Shown here one piece after another: positions 29,091 to 37,725 of a stretch of DNA of 64,000 nt (position 1 is the stretch's first letter; each line of letters begins with the position of its first letter). The notes below the pieces were generated by a model. The model searched no databases and was not told where the DNA came from. It was given only the letters and a program-made list of their open reading frames with translations. This DNA is from Polaromonas sp. AET17H-212. Lineage in GTDB: Bacteria; Pseudomonadota; Gammaproteobacteria; Burkholderiales; Burkholderiaceae_C. Made by a program: the position numbers and the translations under genes. The DNA is taken from contig NZ_NBZW01000005.1 of the NCBI RefSeq assembly GCF_002379085.1, positions 1-64,000 on the forward strand, given 5' to 3'.

Positions 29091-29744
29091 TCAGCGCGCG
29101 CGGCGAAACGTCAGGTTGATGCGCTGGCGGCCCAGCAGCGCGTGTTCGCCATCCGCCAGTGGTGCCACGCCATGAAAGGCCAGCCGCGCCGGCCCGCCCC
29201 AGACCACCACATCACCATGTTGCAGCCGATGGCGCTGCGGCCGGTCCTTGCGACTGGGCGTGCCGAACAGGAACACAGCGGGCAGGCCCAGCGACACCGA
29301 GACGATGGGGGCGGAGAAATCCTGCTCGTCCCGGTCCTGGTGCAGAGACAGCCTAGCACCCGGCTCGTAACGGTTGACAAGGCAAGCGTCGGGTTCGAAG
29401 TGGGCAAACCCGGCCGGCACTGCCGCGCGCACGGCCAGCTTGCGCAAAATCGCGGGCATGGCGGGCCAGGGCCGGCCCGACAGCGGGTCCAGCGCGTCGT
29501 AGCGGTAGCCGCTGCGGTCCGACACCCAGCCCAGCGCGCCGCAATTGCTCATGGCCACCGACATGGTGTAGCCCCCCGGCGTGACCAGATGGCGAAACGG
29601 CAACTGGCGGGTGACGTCGGCGATGGCTTGTTGCAGGGCTGCGCCCTCCTCGCGTGCAAAACCGCGCAGCAACACGGCACCGGGTGCCAGCGTTTCACGC
29701 GACACCGTCACCGGCAACTCGTCAAAAAGATCGGCGGTACTCAA
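29091..29744 (-). CDS. alkB: AlkB DNA dioxygenase
   Basis: This 217-residue Fe(II)/2-oxoglutarate dioxygenase repairs 1-methyladenine and 3-methylcytosine in DNA by oxidative demethylation. The metal-binding HxD is in LSLHQDRDE, the distal histidine in LAFHGVAPL, and the 2-oxoglutarate arginines in RINLTFRRAR. VNRYEPGARL is also typical of AlkB. Its length matches E. coli AlkB (216). A second, different 2OG oxygenase gene lies 51 bases upstream on the same strand. Confidence 0.93.
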   Translation of the reverse strand: MSTADLFDELPVTVSRETLAPGAVLLRGFAREEGAALQQAIADVTRQLPFRHLVTPGGYTMSVAMSNCGALGWVSDRSGYRYDALDPLSGRPWPAMPAILRKLAVRAAVPAGFAHFEPDACLVNRYEPGARLSLHQDRDEQDFSAPIVSVSLGLPAVFLFGTPSRKDRPQRHRLQHGDVVVWGGPARLAFHGVAPLADGEHALLGRQRINLTFRRAR

Positions 29745-29795
29745 GGTGCTGTCCTGCGGTTTTCGCCCATGCTACGGCGTGTTGGCGTTACGGCG

Positions 29796-30509
29796 TCACT
29801 GCGCATCATGAAAAATCACACCCAGCGTGTGGCGATGGCCCGAGCGTACCGTGCTGACGCCGTGGCGCATGGTGACCCGGTAAAAACCCCTGCTGCCCTG
29901 CACCGGCCGGTGGTGCACGGCAAACACCACGGCGTCGCCCTGGCTGAGCGGCACCACCTCGGGCCGGGACTGCATGCGCGGGCGCTGCTCGGTCAGCACA
30001 AACTCCCCGCCGGTGAAATCCTCCCCCGGCCGCGACAGCAGCACCGCCACCTGCAACGGAAACACATGGTCACCGTACAGGTCCTGGTGCAGGCAGTTGT
30101 AGTCACCCTCGGCGTACTGCAGCAGCAAGGGCGTGGGCCGCGTCTGGCCGGCCGCGTGGCAACGCGCCAGGAATTGCGCATGCTCCGGCGGGTAGCGCAC
30201 GGCGATGCCCATGGCTTCGTTCCAGCGGTTGGCCACGTCCACCAGCCGCGGGTACAGCGTGCTACGCAGTTGCCGAACCAGCGTCGGCAGCGGGTAGCTG
30301 AAGTACTGGTATTCGCCCTGGCCAAAACCGTGCCGCGCCATCACGACGCGGCTGCGAAACAGCGCGCCTTGCCGGTAAAGCCCGGCGGTTGCCGCACACT
30401 GGGCAGGGCTCAGCAGCTGCGGCAGCACGGCGCTGCCGCGTACCTGCAGTTCTTCAGTCAGCGCCGGCCAGCTGGTTCCGGTCGGCCGGTCCGTCAACAA
30501 GGTGTTCAT
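29796..30509 (-). CDS. 2OG-Fe(II) oxygenase, Oxygenase-NA type
   Basis: This 237-residue protein resembles the DUF2086/Oxygenase-NA group of 2-oxoglutarate oxygenases. The metal-binding HxD is in NCLHQDLYGDHVF, the distal histidine in TMRHGVST and the arginine in GHRHTLGVIF. GEDFTGGEFVLTEQRPRMQS is highly characteristic. The substrate is unproven; location next to alkB suggests nucleic-acid repair. The start at 30509 is chosen because residues upstream are low-complexity and poorly conserved in type. Confidence 0.85.
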   Translation of the reverse strand: MNTLLTDRPTGTSWPALTEELQVRGSAVLPQLLSPAQCAATAGLYRQGALFRSRVVMARHGFGQGEYQYFSYPLPTLVRQLRSTLYPRLVDVANRWNEAMGIAVRYPPEHAQFLARCHAAGQTRPTPLLLQYAEGDYNCLHQDLYGDHVFPLQVAVLLSRPGEDFTGGEFVLTEQRPRMQSRPEVVPLSQGDAVVFAVHHRPVQGSRGFYRVTMRHGVSTVRSGHRHTLGVIFHDAQ

Positions 30510-30625
30510 CGCGGGTAAGTGTCCTGGGGAAAACCCAAGCGTAGGCCAAGGGCCGCGGTCAGGCTCGCCGGAAACGGACATCCCGCCGATTCGGCGCAGG
30601 GCGGGGAGGCCCTGTTTCATGCACG

Positions 30626-30679
30626 AAATTGGCTTCCAGCCCAATGGAATCGGGCACCAACAGCTACTTTATTGATAGC
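30626..30679 (-). repeat. Dispersed 55-bp repeat, across a stop codon
   Basis: On the minus strand it reads GCTATCAATAAAGTAGCTG, then GGTGCCC, then TTGGGCTGGAAGCCAATTT. The head supplies the last two codons (Tyr-Gln) and the TAA stop of the gene at 30669-31127. Confidence 0.75.
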
Positions 30680-31127
30680 GTGGCGGGGAATCCTGCAAGC
30701 CGGCGGTGCCGGCGCTGGCCAGCCCCAGCAGGGCGAGGAAACGATGGCCGAACCTGCTGGCGCCGGATCCCGCGGCCTCCACCGGCACAGGCAGCCGGCC
30801 AGCGGGCCGGCTATCCGCAAACTCTGGCAGGCAGACAGCCAGTTCCTCAAAACCGGCCACGATGCGCGGCCCGACCCACAGCCGCACCCAGCGCGCCATG
30901 GCCACGCGCTGGTCGCCCATGCGCAGGCTGGCCGCAAAATGCGGTGTGGCGAAGGACCGGGCGACCTGCCGCTCGACAAAAGGCGTGGCTTCGTCGGCCA
31001 CCCAGTCCAGGAACACGGGCGACAAGCTCTGCGGGCTGCCGCAGATGAGCTCAAACACCAGCTCGTCCAGCGCGGAAACAGCGGTGAGACAAACCTCTTT
31101 GAGTCCAATGGTGTTGGTGCGAATCAT
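30669..31127 (-). CDS. Hypothetical protein
   Basis: I do not recognise this 152-residue protein. It starts MIRTNTIGLKEVCLTAVSAL after a good GGAGAACC box and contains FERQVARSF-like charged and hydrophobic helices, with RVAMARWVRLWVGPRIV in the middle. The C-terminal third is Gly/Ala-rich. The final residues and the stop codon come from a dispersed repeat, so the protein may have been shortened or extended by repeat insertion. Confidence 0.6.
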   Translation of the reverse strand: MIRTNTIGLKEVCLTAVSALDELVFELICGSPQSLSPVFLDWVADEATPFVERQVARSFATPHFAASLRMGDQRVAMARWVRLWVGPRIVAGFEELAVCLPEFADSRPAGRLPVPVEAAGSGASRFGHRFLALLGLASAGTAGLQDSPPRYQ

Positions 31128-31329
31128 GACGGTTCTCCAGAAAAATCAGCCAGCCGCTGGCCTGTCGACCCGTGCCCCCGCCTGCATCCGCAGCGGCGAA
31201 CAGGCGCCGGGACAACAAACGTGATTTTTTGAAGGACAAGTAGCAGAGCCATACCTGCTTAACGGCAGGCTGCCCGACAAGTTGAGGGCCAGGCACGGAA
31301 CTGGCAGGCACGGCCGGGCCGCGCGGGCG

Positions 31330-31767
31330 TCAGCCGATGTGTGAACGCGTCCAGCGCACGATGTCGGCGGCGCCCATGGCGCCGGGCTGGCGCGCGACCT
31401 CGCGGCCGTTCACGAACAGCGCCAGCGTGGGGATGCTGCGGATGTTGAAGCGTGCGCCCAGATTGCGGGCGGCCTCGGTGTCCACCTTGGCCACGCGAAC
31501 CGCGGGCTCCAGCTGCGCGGCGGCCTGTTGATAGGCCGGCGCCATCTGCAGACAGGGGCCGCACCAAGGCGCCCAGAAATCGATCAGTACCGGGATCTGG
31601 TTGCGCGTGATGTGGCGGTCAAATGCCGCTTCGTCGAGGTTGACCGGCTGCCCGGTGAACAGCGCCTTGTGGCAGCTGCCGCAGTCCGGCGCCTTGGCCA
31701 GGTCCGCGCTTTTGACGCGGTTGGTCGTGTGGCAGTGCGGACACACGATGTGCAGGGAATCCGTCAT
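31330..31767 (-). CDS. trxC: Thioredoxin 2 (TrxC)
   Basis: This 145-residue thioredoxin has an N-terminal zinc-binding domain (IVCPHCHTTNR and PDCGSCHKALF, two CxxC pairs) and the redox site in FWAPWCGPC. This combination is diagnostic of TrxC, a cytoplasmic disulfide reductase linked to oxidative stress in E. coli. It follows two small genes on the same strand, with 24 bases from the previous stop, suggesting an operon. Confidence 0.93.
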   Translation of the reverse strand: MTDSLHIVCPHCHTTNRVKSADLAKAPDCGSCHKALFTGQPVNLDEAAFDRHITRNQIPVLIDFWAPWCGPCLQMAPAYQQAAAQLEPAVRVAKVDTEAARNLGARFNIRSIPTLALFVNGREVARQPGAMGAADIVRWTRSHIG

Positions 31768-31791
31768 CTGTACCCCGGCCGACGACCTGAA

Positions 31792-32025
31792 TCAGCTGTT
31801 GTTGGCTTCGTCGAGCGCCTTGCACGACGGCGCACACACGGCGTGGGACTTGCCCAGCACCTTGCGAGTGCCCATCTGCGAGCGGGGACGGTGTTTGCCG
31901 CACATGAAGCACGACATCGTGGCGGCACCGAAAGAAGCGGACGCGACAAACGGGGAGCCCGACACCTTGGATTTGTAACGCAGTCCGTCGGCAAGGACGG
32001 TGGTTTTGGCATCAGCTCTGGCCAT
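31792..32025 (-). CDS. Small zinc-ribbon-like protein
   Basis: This 77-residue protein has CFMCGKHRPRSQM and later VCAPSC; the four cysteines suggest a zinc ribbon. I cannot name the family. It starts 14 bases inside the end of the upstream gene and ends 24 bases before trxC. The coupling argues that it is real. Confidence 0.65.
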   Translation of the reverse strand: MARADAKTTVLADGLRYKSKVSGSPFVASASFGAATMSCFMCGKHRPRSQMGTRKVLGKSHAVCAPSCKALDEANNS

Positions 32026-32365
32026 GGGTGTTTCCTTGGTTGGGTTGGCGCATTGCGCGCTCTATGGCTTGCCTGGCCTGCCGTTCGGCAGCCAGCGCCG
32101 GATCCAGCGGCGAGCGGCACAGGCCCGCATGCTGGTAGAAGATATTTTCGTACAATTCGGCCGCGGCCGGGTGGGTGTCGAGCAAAGCCCCCAGTTCGCC
32201 CCCCGGCGTGACGCTGTCAAACGCCTCGACCAGGTGGGTCACCACAGAGAGGTATTGCTCCGGGCCGACCGGAACGGCACTGTGCTCCAGCCGCTCAAGC
32301 AGCTCAGCCAGCACGTGTGTCACGGTCAGGTCGGCACTGGAAGAAGGGGTTTGGGTCGTGTTCAT
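32012..32365 (-). CDS. Hypothetical protein, first gene of trxC operon
   Basis: This 117-residue protein is of unknown family. It looks helical and acidic, with VTHVLAELLERLEHSAVPV and AAELYENIFYQHAGLCRSP. AGAGGC lies directly before the ATG at 32365; longer frames upstream pass through a dispersed repeat and are less likely. The stop overlaps the zinc-ribbon gene by 14 bases. Confidence 0.62.
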   Translation of the reverse strand: MNTTQTPSSSADLTVTHVLAELLERLEHSAVPVGPEQYLSVVTHLVEAFDSVTPGGELGALLDTHPAAAELYENIFYQHAGLCRSPLDPALAAERQARQAIERAMRQPNQGNTHGQS

Positions 32366-32426
32366 GCCTCTGAAACTGGGGGCTTTTGGCCGAAAAACAA
32401 GCCGGAATGCACCGACCGCGCGGATC

Positions 32427-32482
32427 ACTATTCTTTTGATAGCTGACAGCGACCGTCCGACAAGGGCCAAAGGCTTGTTTCG
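32427..32482 (+). repeat. Dispersed 55-bp repeat, intergenic copy
   Basis: The sequence runs ACTATTCTTTTGATAGCTGA, CAGCGACCG, then ACAAGGGCCAAAGGCTTGTT. It lies between the trxC operon and the methyltransferase gene. The core DNA is closest to the copies inside cysN and the FemAB-like gene. Confidence 0.8.
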
Positions 32483-32550
32483 CTTCAAAAAAATGCTCCT
32501 GTCAGGATGCCTGCAGCGGGTTGCGTGCCGGGCCGTCTTTTGGGGCCCCG

Positions 32551-33165
32551 TCAATGCAGGACGCAATGGCAATAAACGAAATGCTGCAGGGCACCGGAAG
32601 GCGTGCAATGGTCTTCCTGCAAGTGCTCCAGTAGTTCAAAAGCGCCGCCAAACTCGGCATGCAGTGCATCGGGCGCGTACCGCACCACCGGCAGGCCGCT
32701 GCATTGCAGGGGCCCGTCCGGGGCAAAGGCCGCCACGATGACATGCCCGCCCGGGCGCACGGCGCGGCGCACCTGGGCGACATAAGCGGCGCGGTCCGCC
32801 GGATCGGTGAGAAAATGGAAAACGGCCCGGTCGTGCCAAACGTCGATGCTGGCTTTCTCCAGCGGAACGGTCGTGATGTCGCCCTCGATCCAGCGCACCC
32901 GCCCTGCCCGCTCACCGAGCCGGCAGCGCGCCACCTCAAGCGCCGCACCGGAAATATCCAGCACGCTCACATCCGCCATGCCGTGGTCCAGCAGGTCGTC
33001 CACCAGGCGGGAAGCCCCGCCCCCCACATCGACAATACGCGCCGACTTGTCGTGGGCGACACGCAGGATCAACTCCAGCGACAAGGTGGCGTGCGGCTGG
33101 TACCAGCTCACGGCTTCGGCGGCATGGGCGGTGTAGACCTGCTCCCAGTGCGATTTGGGTTCCAT
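32551..33165 (-). CDS. SAM-dependent methyltransferase
   Basis: This 204-residue class I methyltransferase has motif I in RIVDVGGGASRLVDDLL, the acidic residue in VSVLDISGAALEVAR, and HDRAVFHFLTDPADRAAYV later. The start MEPKSHWEQVYTAH has GGAGACG upstream. The substrate is not evident; related proteins are often annotated as thiopurine- or tellurite-type small-molecule methyltransferases. It lies 102 bases after sbp copy 2 on the same strand. Confidence 0.85.
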   Translation of the reverse strand: MEPKSHWEQVYTAHAAEAVSWYQPHATLSLELILRVAHDKSARIVDVGGGASRLVDDLLDHGMADVSVLDISGAALEVARCRLGERAGRVRWIEGDITTVPLEKASIDVWHDRAVFHFLTDPADRAAYVAQVRRAVRPGGHVIVAAFAPDGPLQCSGLPVVRYAPDALHAEFGGAFELLEHLQEDHCTPSGALQHFVYCHCVLH

Positions 33166-33267
33166 GAAACGTCTCCGGCTGAGCATCTGATCCGTTCATG
33201 ATAGTCACGTCGGAGCAATGCGGGCTGACATGCATCAAACCTGGCAGCGCCCCGGGGCTGTTGATGC

Positions 33268-34308
33268 TTACTTGCGGACGTAGATCTGGTCGAAGGAACC
33301 GCCGTCCGAAAAGTGCTCCTTGTCAGCCTTGGCCCAGCCGCCGAAAGCCTGGTCGATGGTGAACAGGTTCAGCCTGGGAAACTGTTTGGCGTATTTGGCG
33401 ATGGCTTTTTGCGACACCGCCGGGCGGTAGAAGTTCTTGCCGGCGATGTCCTGGCCTTCTTCGGAATACAGGTACTTCAGGTACGCCTCGGCCACGACGC
33501 GTGTGCCTTTCCTGTCGACGTTTTTGTCCACCACGGCCACCGCTGGTTCGGCCAGGATGCTGATTGACGGTGCCACCACGTCGAACCTGGCACCGAATTC
33601 TTTTTCAAGCAGGTAGGCCTCGTTTTCCCAGGCGATCAACACATCGCCTTGGGCGCGCTGGGCAAAAGTGATGGTGGAGCCGCGCGCGCCGGTGTCAAGC
33701 ACCGGCACGTTGCCGTAGAGCTTGGCGACAAACTCCTTGGCCTTGGCATCGCTGCCGTATTTGCGCTTGGCGAACTCCCAGGCCGCGAGGTAATTCCAGC
33801 GCGCGCCACCCGAGGTTTTGGGGTTGGGCGTGATCACGCTGACACCGGGCTTGATCAGGTCGTCCCAGTCCTTGATGCCCTTGGGGTTGCCTTGGCGCAC
33901 GGCCAGCACGATGGTCGAGGTGTAGGGCGACGAGTTGTGCGGCAGCTTTTTCTGCCAGTCGGGCGCAAGCCATGCACCGTTTTTGACCAGCGCATCGGTG
34001 TCGCCTGCCAGCGCCAGCGTGGCCACGTCGGCATCCAGCCCGTCGATGATGGAGCGCGCCTGCTTGCCCGAGCCACCGTGCGACTGCTTGATGGTCACGT
34101 CCTGCCCGGCCTTGGTTTTCCAGTATTTGGCGAAGGCCGCGTTGTACTCCACGTAGAACTCGCGGGTCGGATCGTAGGACACATTGAGCAGGGTCACGGG
34201 GGGTTTGGCGGCCGGCGTTTGCGCCAGCGCGGCTCCGGCCGACCCTGCCAGTGCCACGGCTACTGCCAGGCGGGTGGAAACATTCATAAAATGGCGGCGT
34301 AAGGTCAT
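33268..34308 (-). CDS. sbp: Sulfate-binding protein, orphan copy
   Basis: This 346-residue periplasmic sulfate-binding protein has a signal peptide ([20 protein letters not shown]...GAALAQ). The mature region shares the family motifs [32 protein letters not shown] and [20 protein letters not shown]. No permease or ATPase genes accompany it, so it probably feeds the CysTWA transporter encoded 9 kb away. The start at 34308 has an AGAAAGCAG region before it. It is divergent from yggX. Confidence 0.92.
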   Translation of the reverse strand: MTLRRHFMNVSTRLAVAVALAGSAGAALAQTPAAKPPVTLLNVSYDPTREFYVEYNAAFAKYWKTKAGQDVTIKQSHGGSGKQARSIIDGLDADVATLALAGDTDALVKNGAWLAPDWQKKLPHNSSPYTSTIVLAVRQGNPKGIKDWDDLIKPGVSVITPNPKTSGGARWNYLAAWEFAKRKYGSDAKAKEFVAKLYGNVPVLDTGARGSTITFAQRAQGDVLIAWENEAYLLEKEFGARFDVVAPSISILAEPAVAVVDKNVDRKGTRVVAEAYLKYLYSEEGQDIAGKNFYRPAVSQKAIAKYAKQFPRLNLFTIDQAFGGWAKADKEHFSDGGSFDQIYVRK

Positions 34309-34396
34309 GGTCTGCTTTCTGGTCCGGTGCATTTTTGATATGCGGGTTTGAGTGAGAAGCTGGATTCTGGAAGCGGCAGGCCAAAACAGGAACGAA

Positions 34397-34413
34397 TAAG
34401 AATTCAGTTCTTA
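34397..34413. promoter_or_regulatory. Dyad before orphan sbp, shares CGAATAAG
   Basis: TAAGAA and TTCTTA form a 6-bp dyad around TTCAG. The left half is within CGAATAAG, which also starts the palindrome before the sulfate assimilation operon (37649). A shared sulfur regulator is possible. Confidence 0.4.
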
Positions 34414-34456
34414 ATACCCAAATCATCTATAACCAGATTCCACGAAAGAAGTCCCC

Positions 34457-34732
34457 ATGGCACGTACCGTCAAATGCATCAAACTGGGCCGGGAAGCCGA
34501 AGGTCTGGACTTTCCCCCCTACCCTGGTCCTCTGGGCAAACGCCTGTGGGAAGAAGTCAGCAAGGAAGCCTGGGCCGAGTGGATGAAGCAGCAGACCATG
34601 CTGGTCAATGAAAACCGCCTGAACCTCGCCGACGCCCGCGCCCGCCAGTACCTGGCGCGCCAGATGGAAAACCACTTTTTCGGCACCGGCGCCGACAAGG
34701 TGCAGGGTTACGTCCCTCCTACGGAATCCTGA
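34457..34732 (+). CDS. yggX: Fe(2+)-trafficking protein YggX
   Basis: This 91-residue protein of the YggX family protects Fe-S clusters from oxidative damage. The start [20 protein letters not shown] holds the conserved cysteine, and the body ([35 protein letters not shown]) matches the family throughout. It is divergent from the orphan sulfate-binding protein and 27 bases upstream of mnmC. Confidence 0.95.
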   Translation: MARTVKCIKLGREAEGLDFPPYPGPLGKRLWEEVSKEAWAEWMKQQTMLVNENRLNLADARARQYLARQMENHFFGTGADKVQGYVPPTES

Positions 34733-34759
34733 ACCTGACCGGTTTTTCCTTCGCCAGCC

Positions 34760-36655
34760 ATGGCTGAAGTGATTGAGTGGCTGGCCGACGGCACGCCTTA
34801 CAGTCCGCGTTTTGGCGATCGCTACCGCAGCGAACTCGGCGGGCTTGCGCAGTCGCGCGAGGTGTTTCTGCACGGCTGTGGCCTGCCTGCCGCCTGGGCC
34901 GGCCAGCCGCAGTGGTGCATCCTGGAAACCGGCTTTGGCCTCGGGCTGAACTTCCTGGTGACCTGGCAGGCCTGGAAGGCCGACCCCGCGCGCCCGCGGC
35001 GGCTGCATTTTGTGGCCACCGAAGCGCACCCGGCCGGGGCTGCCGACATCCTGCGTGCCGCCGCGGCACATCCTGAACTGCTGCCATTGGCCGAGCAGCT
35101 GCTGGCCCAGTGCTGGGGTTTGCTGCCAGGGGTGCACCGGCTGGTGTTTGAAAACGGGCAGGTGCTGCTGACCCTGTGCATCGGCGACACCCAGGCGGTG
35201 CTGCGCGAGCAGGCGTTTGAAGCTGACGCCGTTTACCTCGACGGCTTCAGCCCGGCTAAAAACCCCGACATGTGGGATCTGCATACCTTCAAGGCAGTCG
35301 CGCGGTGTTGCCGCCGCGGCACCCGCATTGCCAGCTGGACGGTGGCGCGCAGCGTGCTGGACGGGCTGGCGCAAGTCGGCTTTGCGGTGAAGAAAACGCC
35401 CGGGCTGCCGCCCAAACGCGACAACCTGCAGGGCGAGTTCGCCCCGCGCTGGGTGCCGCGCAAGGTCGCCGGCAGTGCGCCCTCGGCGCCGGTCCTGCCC
35501 TCAAGCTGTGTCGTCATCGGCGCCGGTCTGGCCGGTGCAGCCACGGCCGCCAGCCTGGCGCGGCGCGGCTGGCAGGTCCTGGTGCTGGACGCGCATGACG
35601 CGCCGGCTGGCGGCGCCTCCGGCCTGCCGGCCGGCGTGCTGGTGCCGCATGTCTCGCCCGACGACAGCCTGTTGTCGCGCCTGTCGCGCTGCGGCGTGCG
35701 CGCCACGCTGCAGCAGGCCCGGGCGCTGCTGCAGGAAGGCCGCGACTGGCAGGCCTGCGGCGTGCTGGAACGGCGGCTGGACGACAGCGGCGGCCTGCCT
35801 GCCACTTGGCCCGACGCCGGGCGCGACTGGAGCGAGCCGGCCAGCGCGGCGCAACTCGAACAAGCCGGGCTGGACACGGCCTCGGCGGCCACCTGGCACC
35901 ACCGGGCCGGCTGGATCAAGCCGGCCCGACTGGTGCAGGCGCTGCTTGCGCAGCCCGGCATCACCTGGCGCGGCGGCGTGCAGGCAGCGCGACTGGAACG
36001 CGACGCCACTGGGCAATGGCAGGCGTTCGACGCCCAGGCGCAACTCATCGCGCGGGCCGATCTGGTGGTGCTGGCCGCGGCCCACGCCAGCGGTCTGCTG
36101 GTGGACGGCGGGCTGCCGCTGCAGGCGATTCGCGGCCAGGTCTCTTGGGGCCTGCGGCGCACTGCCGACGACAGCGTGTTTCCCGCCTTCCCGGTCAACG
36201 GCCATGGCAGCTTGCTGCCCGCCGTGCCGGTCGATGACGGTGTGGCCTGGATGGCTGGCGCCGGTTTTCAGCGCGACCGCGATGACAGTCGGCCCGACCC
36301 GGCCGACCAGCAGGCCAACCTGGAACGCCTGCAGACCCTGCTGCCGCACACGGCGCGCCAACTGGCAGCAGATTTTCAGGATGGCAGCGCCCGGGCCTGG
36401 GCCGGCGTGCGATGCGCGTCACCGGACCGGTTGCCGCTGGTGGGCCCGCTCGATCCCGTGCGGCAACCGGGGCTCTGGGTGAACACGGCCATGGGTTCCC
36501 GCGGGCTGACGTTTGCCGTGCTCGGCGGTGAACTGCTCGCCGCCCGGCTGCATGGCGAGCCTTTGCCGGTGGACCAGCGCATGCTGCAGGCACTGGCGCC
36601 GCAGCGCGCCAGCCTGCTCAAACAACGGGTGGCGCCCGTGGATCCGGTGATTTGA
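34760..36655 (+). CDS. mnmC: Bifunctional tRNA wobble-uridine enzyme MnmC
   Basis: This 631-residue enzyme completes 5-methylaminomethyl-2-thiouridine at tRNA position 34. The N-terminal methyltransferase domain (about 1-235) includes ILETGFGLGLNFLV and DAVYLDGFSPAKNPDMW. The C-terminal FAD-dependent oxidoreductase (about 250-631) starts with VVIGAGLAGAATAASLARR. The length matches full MnmC. The frame ends at TGA abutting a dispersed 55-bp repeat. Confidence 0.94.
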   Translation: MAEVIEWLADGTPYSPRFGDRYRSELGGLAQSREVFLHGCGLPAAWAGQPQWCILETGFGLGLNFLVTWQAWKADPARPRRLHFVATEAHPAGAADILRAAAAHPELLPLAEQLLAQCWGLLPGVHRLVFENGQVLLTLCIGDTQAVLREQAFEADAVYLDGFSPAKNPDMWDLHTFKAVARCCRRGTRIASWTVARSVLDGLAQVGFAVKKTPGLPPKRDNLQGEFAPRWVPRKVAGSAPSAPVLPSSCVVIGAGLAGAATAASLARRGWQVLVLDAHDAPAGGASGLPAGVLVPHVSPDDSLLSRLSRCGVRATLQQARALLQEGRDWQACGVLERRLDDSGGLPATWPDAGRDWSEPASAAQLEQAGLDTASAATWHHRAGWIKPARLVQALLAQPGITWRGGVQAARLERDATGQWQAFDAQAQLIARADLVVLAAAHASGLLVDGGLPLQAIRGQVSWGLRRTADDSVFPAFPVNGHGSLLPAVPVDDGVAWMAGAGFQRDRDDSRPDPADQQANLERLQTLLPHTARQLAADFQDGSARAWAGVRCASPDRLPLVGPLDPVRQPGLWVNTAMGSRGLTFAVLGGELLAARLHGEPLPVDQRMLQALAPQRASLLKQRVAPVDPVI

Positions 36656-36714
36656 AGCCTTTTCTGATGCCAGCCCTTGATACGTAAGCGCAGGCAGCTA
36701 TATATTTCGTAGCA
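36655..36714 (-). repeat. Dispersed 55-bp repeat between two convergent stops
   Basis: On the minus strand it reads TGCTACGAAATATATAGCTG, then TGCGC, then TCAAGGGCTGGCATC. The head encodes the last residues and the TAG stop of the response regulator gene. The tail touches the mnmC stop codon, so the repeat fills the whole gap between the two genes. Confidence 0.8.
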
Positions 36715-37525
36715 ATTTCTTGAGCTGCCCGGGGTGCAGGGGTTTTTGCAGGTAGACCTGCGCACCGGAAAAACGGGCCCGCACCCCCTGCTGCCAGGCC
36801 GGCGCCGTGCCGGTGACAAACATGTGGGCGATGGCCGGCCGGGTGTTGTCCACCGCCTTGATCAGCTGCCAGGGGGCCATGTCGGTCAGCCCGAGGTCCA
36901 CCATCGCCAGCAGGTAGGCATGGGTGTTCAGCAGAATCAGGGCCTCGGTGCCGGTAGCCGCTTCGTCCACCTCGTGCAGGCCGGCGGCGGCCAGCTTGGC
37001 GCGCAGGTACAGGCGGTTATCGCGCCCGGGGTCCACCACCAGCACCCGCCGCCCGGCCAGGGGCAACACGCCCGGCTCCAGCGGCAGGGGTTCGGTGGCG
37101 TCGACTTCGTCGAACACCACATCGAGGTCCTCATCGTGCGCGAGGTCCAGATCCATCGGCAGCGAGGCCTGGGGCTCAGGCAAAGAAGGCAGGGGTCGGG
37201 GCAGGAGCCCGAAGGCCTCGTCCATCGCTTCGAGCACGCCCGACCATTTGACCGGCGCCGCAAACACCCGCCAGGCCTGGGCGGGCGCCTCGTCGCCGAT
37301 CCAGATGAGTTTGACGCCGTCGTGGGCGGGGTTGGCCAACGCCAGCACCGCCTCCCAGCTGTCGCCGTCGATGATCAGCACATCGGGCGCTTCCATCGCC
37401 TCCGCGGTTTGTGCCGTCCAGGCCGAATACACCACGTCGCGCGCCTCGGACAGGCGAAACACCAGATCCAGTGCCTGGCGCTCGGTGCCGCTGAAACCGA
37501 AAAATTTGACGAATATCCGCTTCAC
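36698..37525 (-). CDS. Response regulator-like protein
   Basis: This 275-residue protein has an intact receiver domain at the C-terminus (about 160-275): VLVVDPGRDN (acidic pocket), MVDLGLTDM (phosphoacceptor aspartate) and VYLQKPL (lysine). The N-terminal part (1-110) resembles a second, degenerate receiver with DVLIIDGDSWEAVL, and an acidic linker joins them. No histidine kinase is in the window. The last codons and stop come from a dispersed repeat. Confidence 0.78.
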   Translation of the reverse strand: MKRIFVKFFGFSGTERQALDLVFRLSEARDVVYSAWTAQTAEAMEAPDVLIIDGDSWEAVLALANPAHDGVKLIWIGDEAPAQAWRVFAAPVKWSGVLEAMDEAFGLLPRPLPSLPEPQASLPMDLDLAHDEDLDVVFDEVDATEPLPLEPGVLPLAGRRVLVVDPGRDNRLYLRAKLAAAGLHEVDEAATGTEALILLNTHAYLLAMVDLGLTDMAPWQLIKAVDNTRPAIAHMFVTGTAPAWQQGVRARFSGAQVYLQKPLHPGQLKKLLRNI

Positions 37526-37648
37526 TGCCGGCCCCCCTTATTGTTATTGCCGTGGATGATACGGGGCCTGTGTCCAAATGTTGCTGATGGCGTTGTCCCG
37601 ATGACACGGAATTCGGTGATCAGGCCTGCAAAGCCGCATGAACACTGG

Positions 37649-37664
37649 CGAATAAGCTTATTCG
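37649..37664. promoter_or_regulatory. Palindrome upstream of sulfate assimilation operon
   Basis: CGAATAAGCTTATTCG is a perfect 16-bp palindrome 62 bases before the TauE gene start. ATAAG recurs at 37665-37670 and again nearer the gene. It is a candidate operator for CysB or a related LysR-type sulfur regulator. Confidence 0.5.
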
Positions 37665-37725
37665 CATAAGCGAACAACAAATCTGTAGTTTGTTTTCATA
37701 AGCCCTCCCCCTAAAGTTGCGGCTT

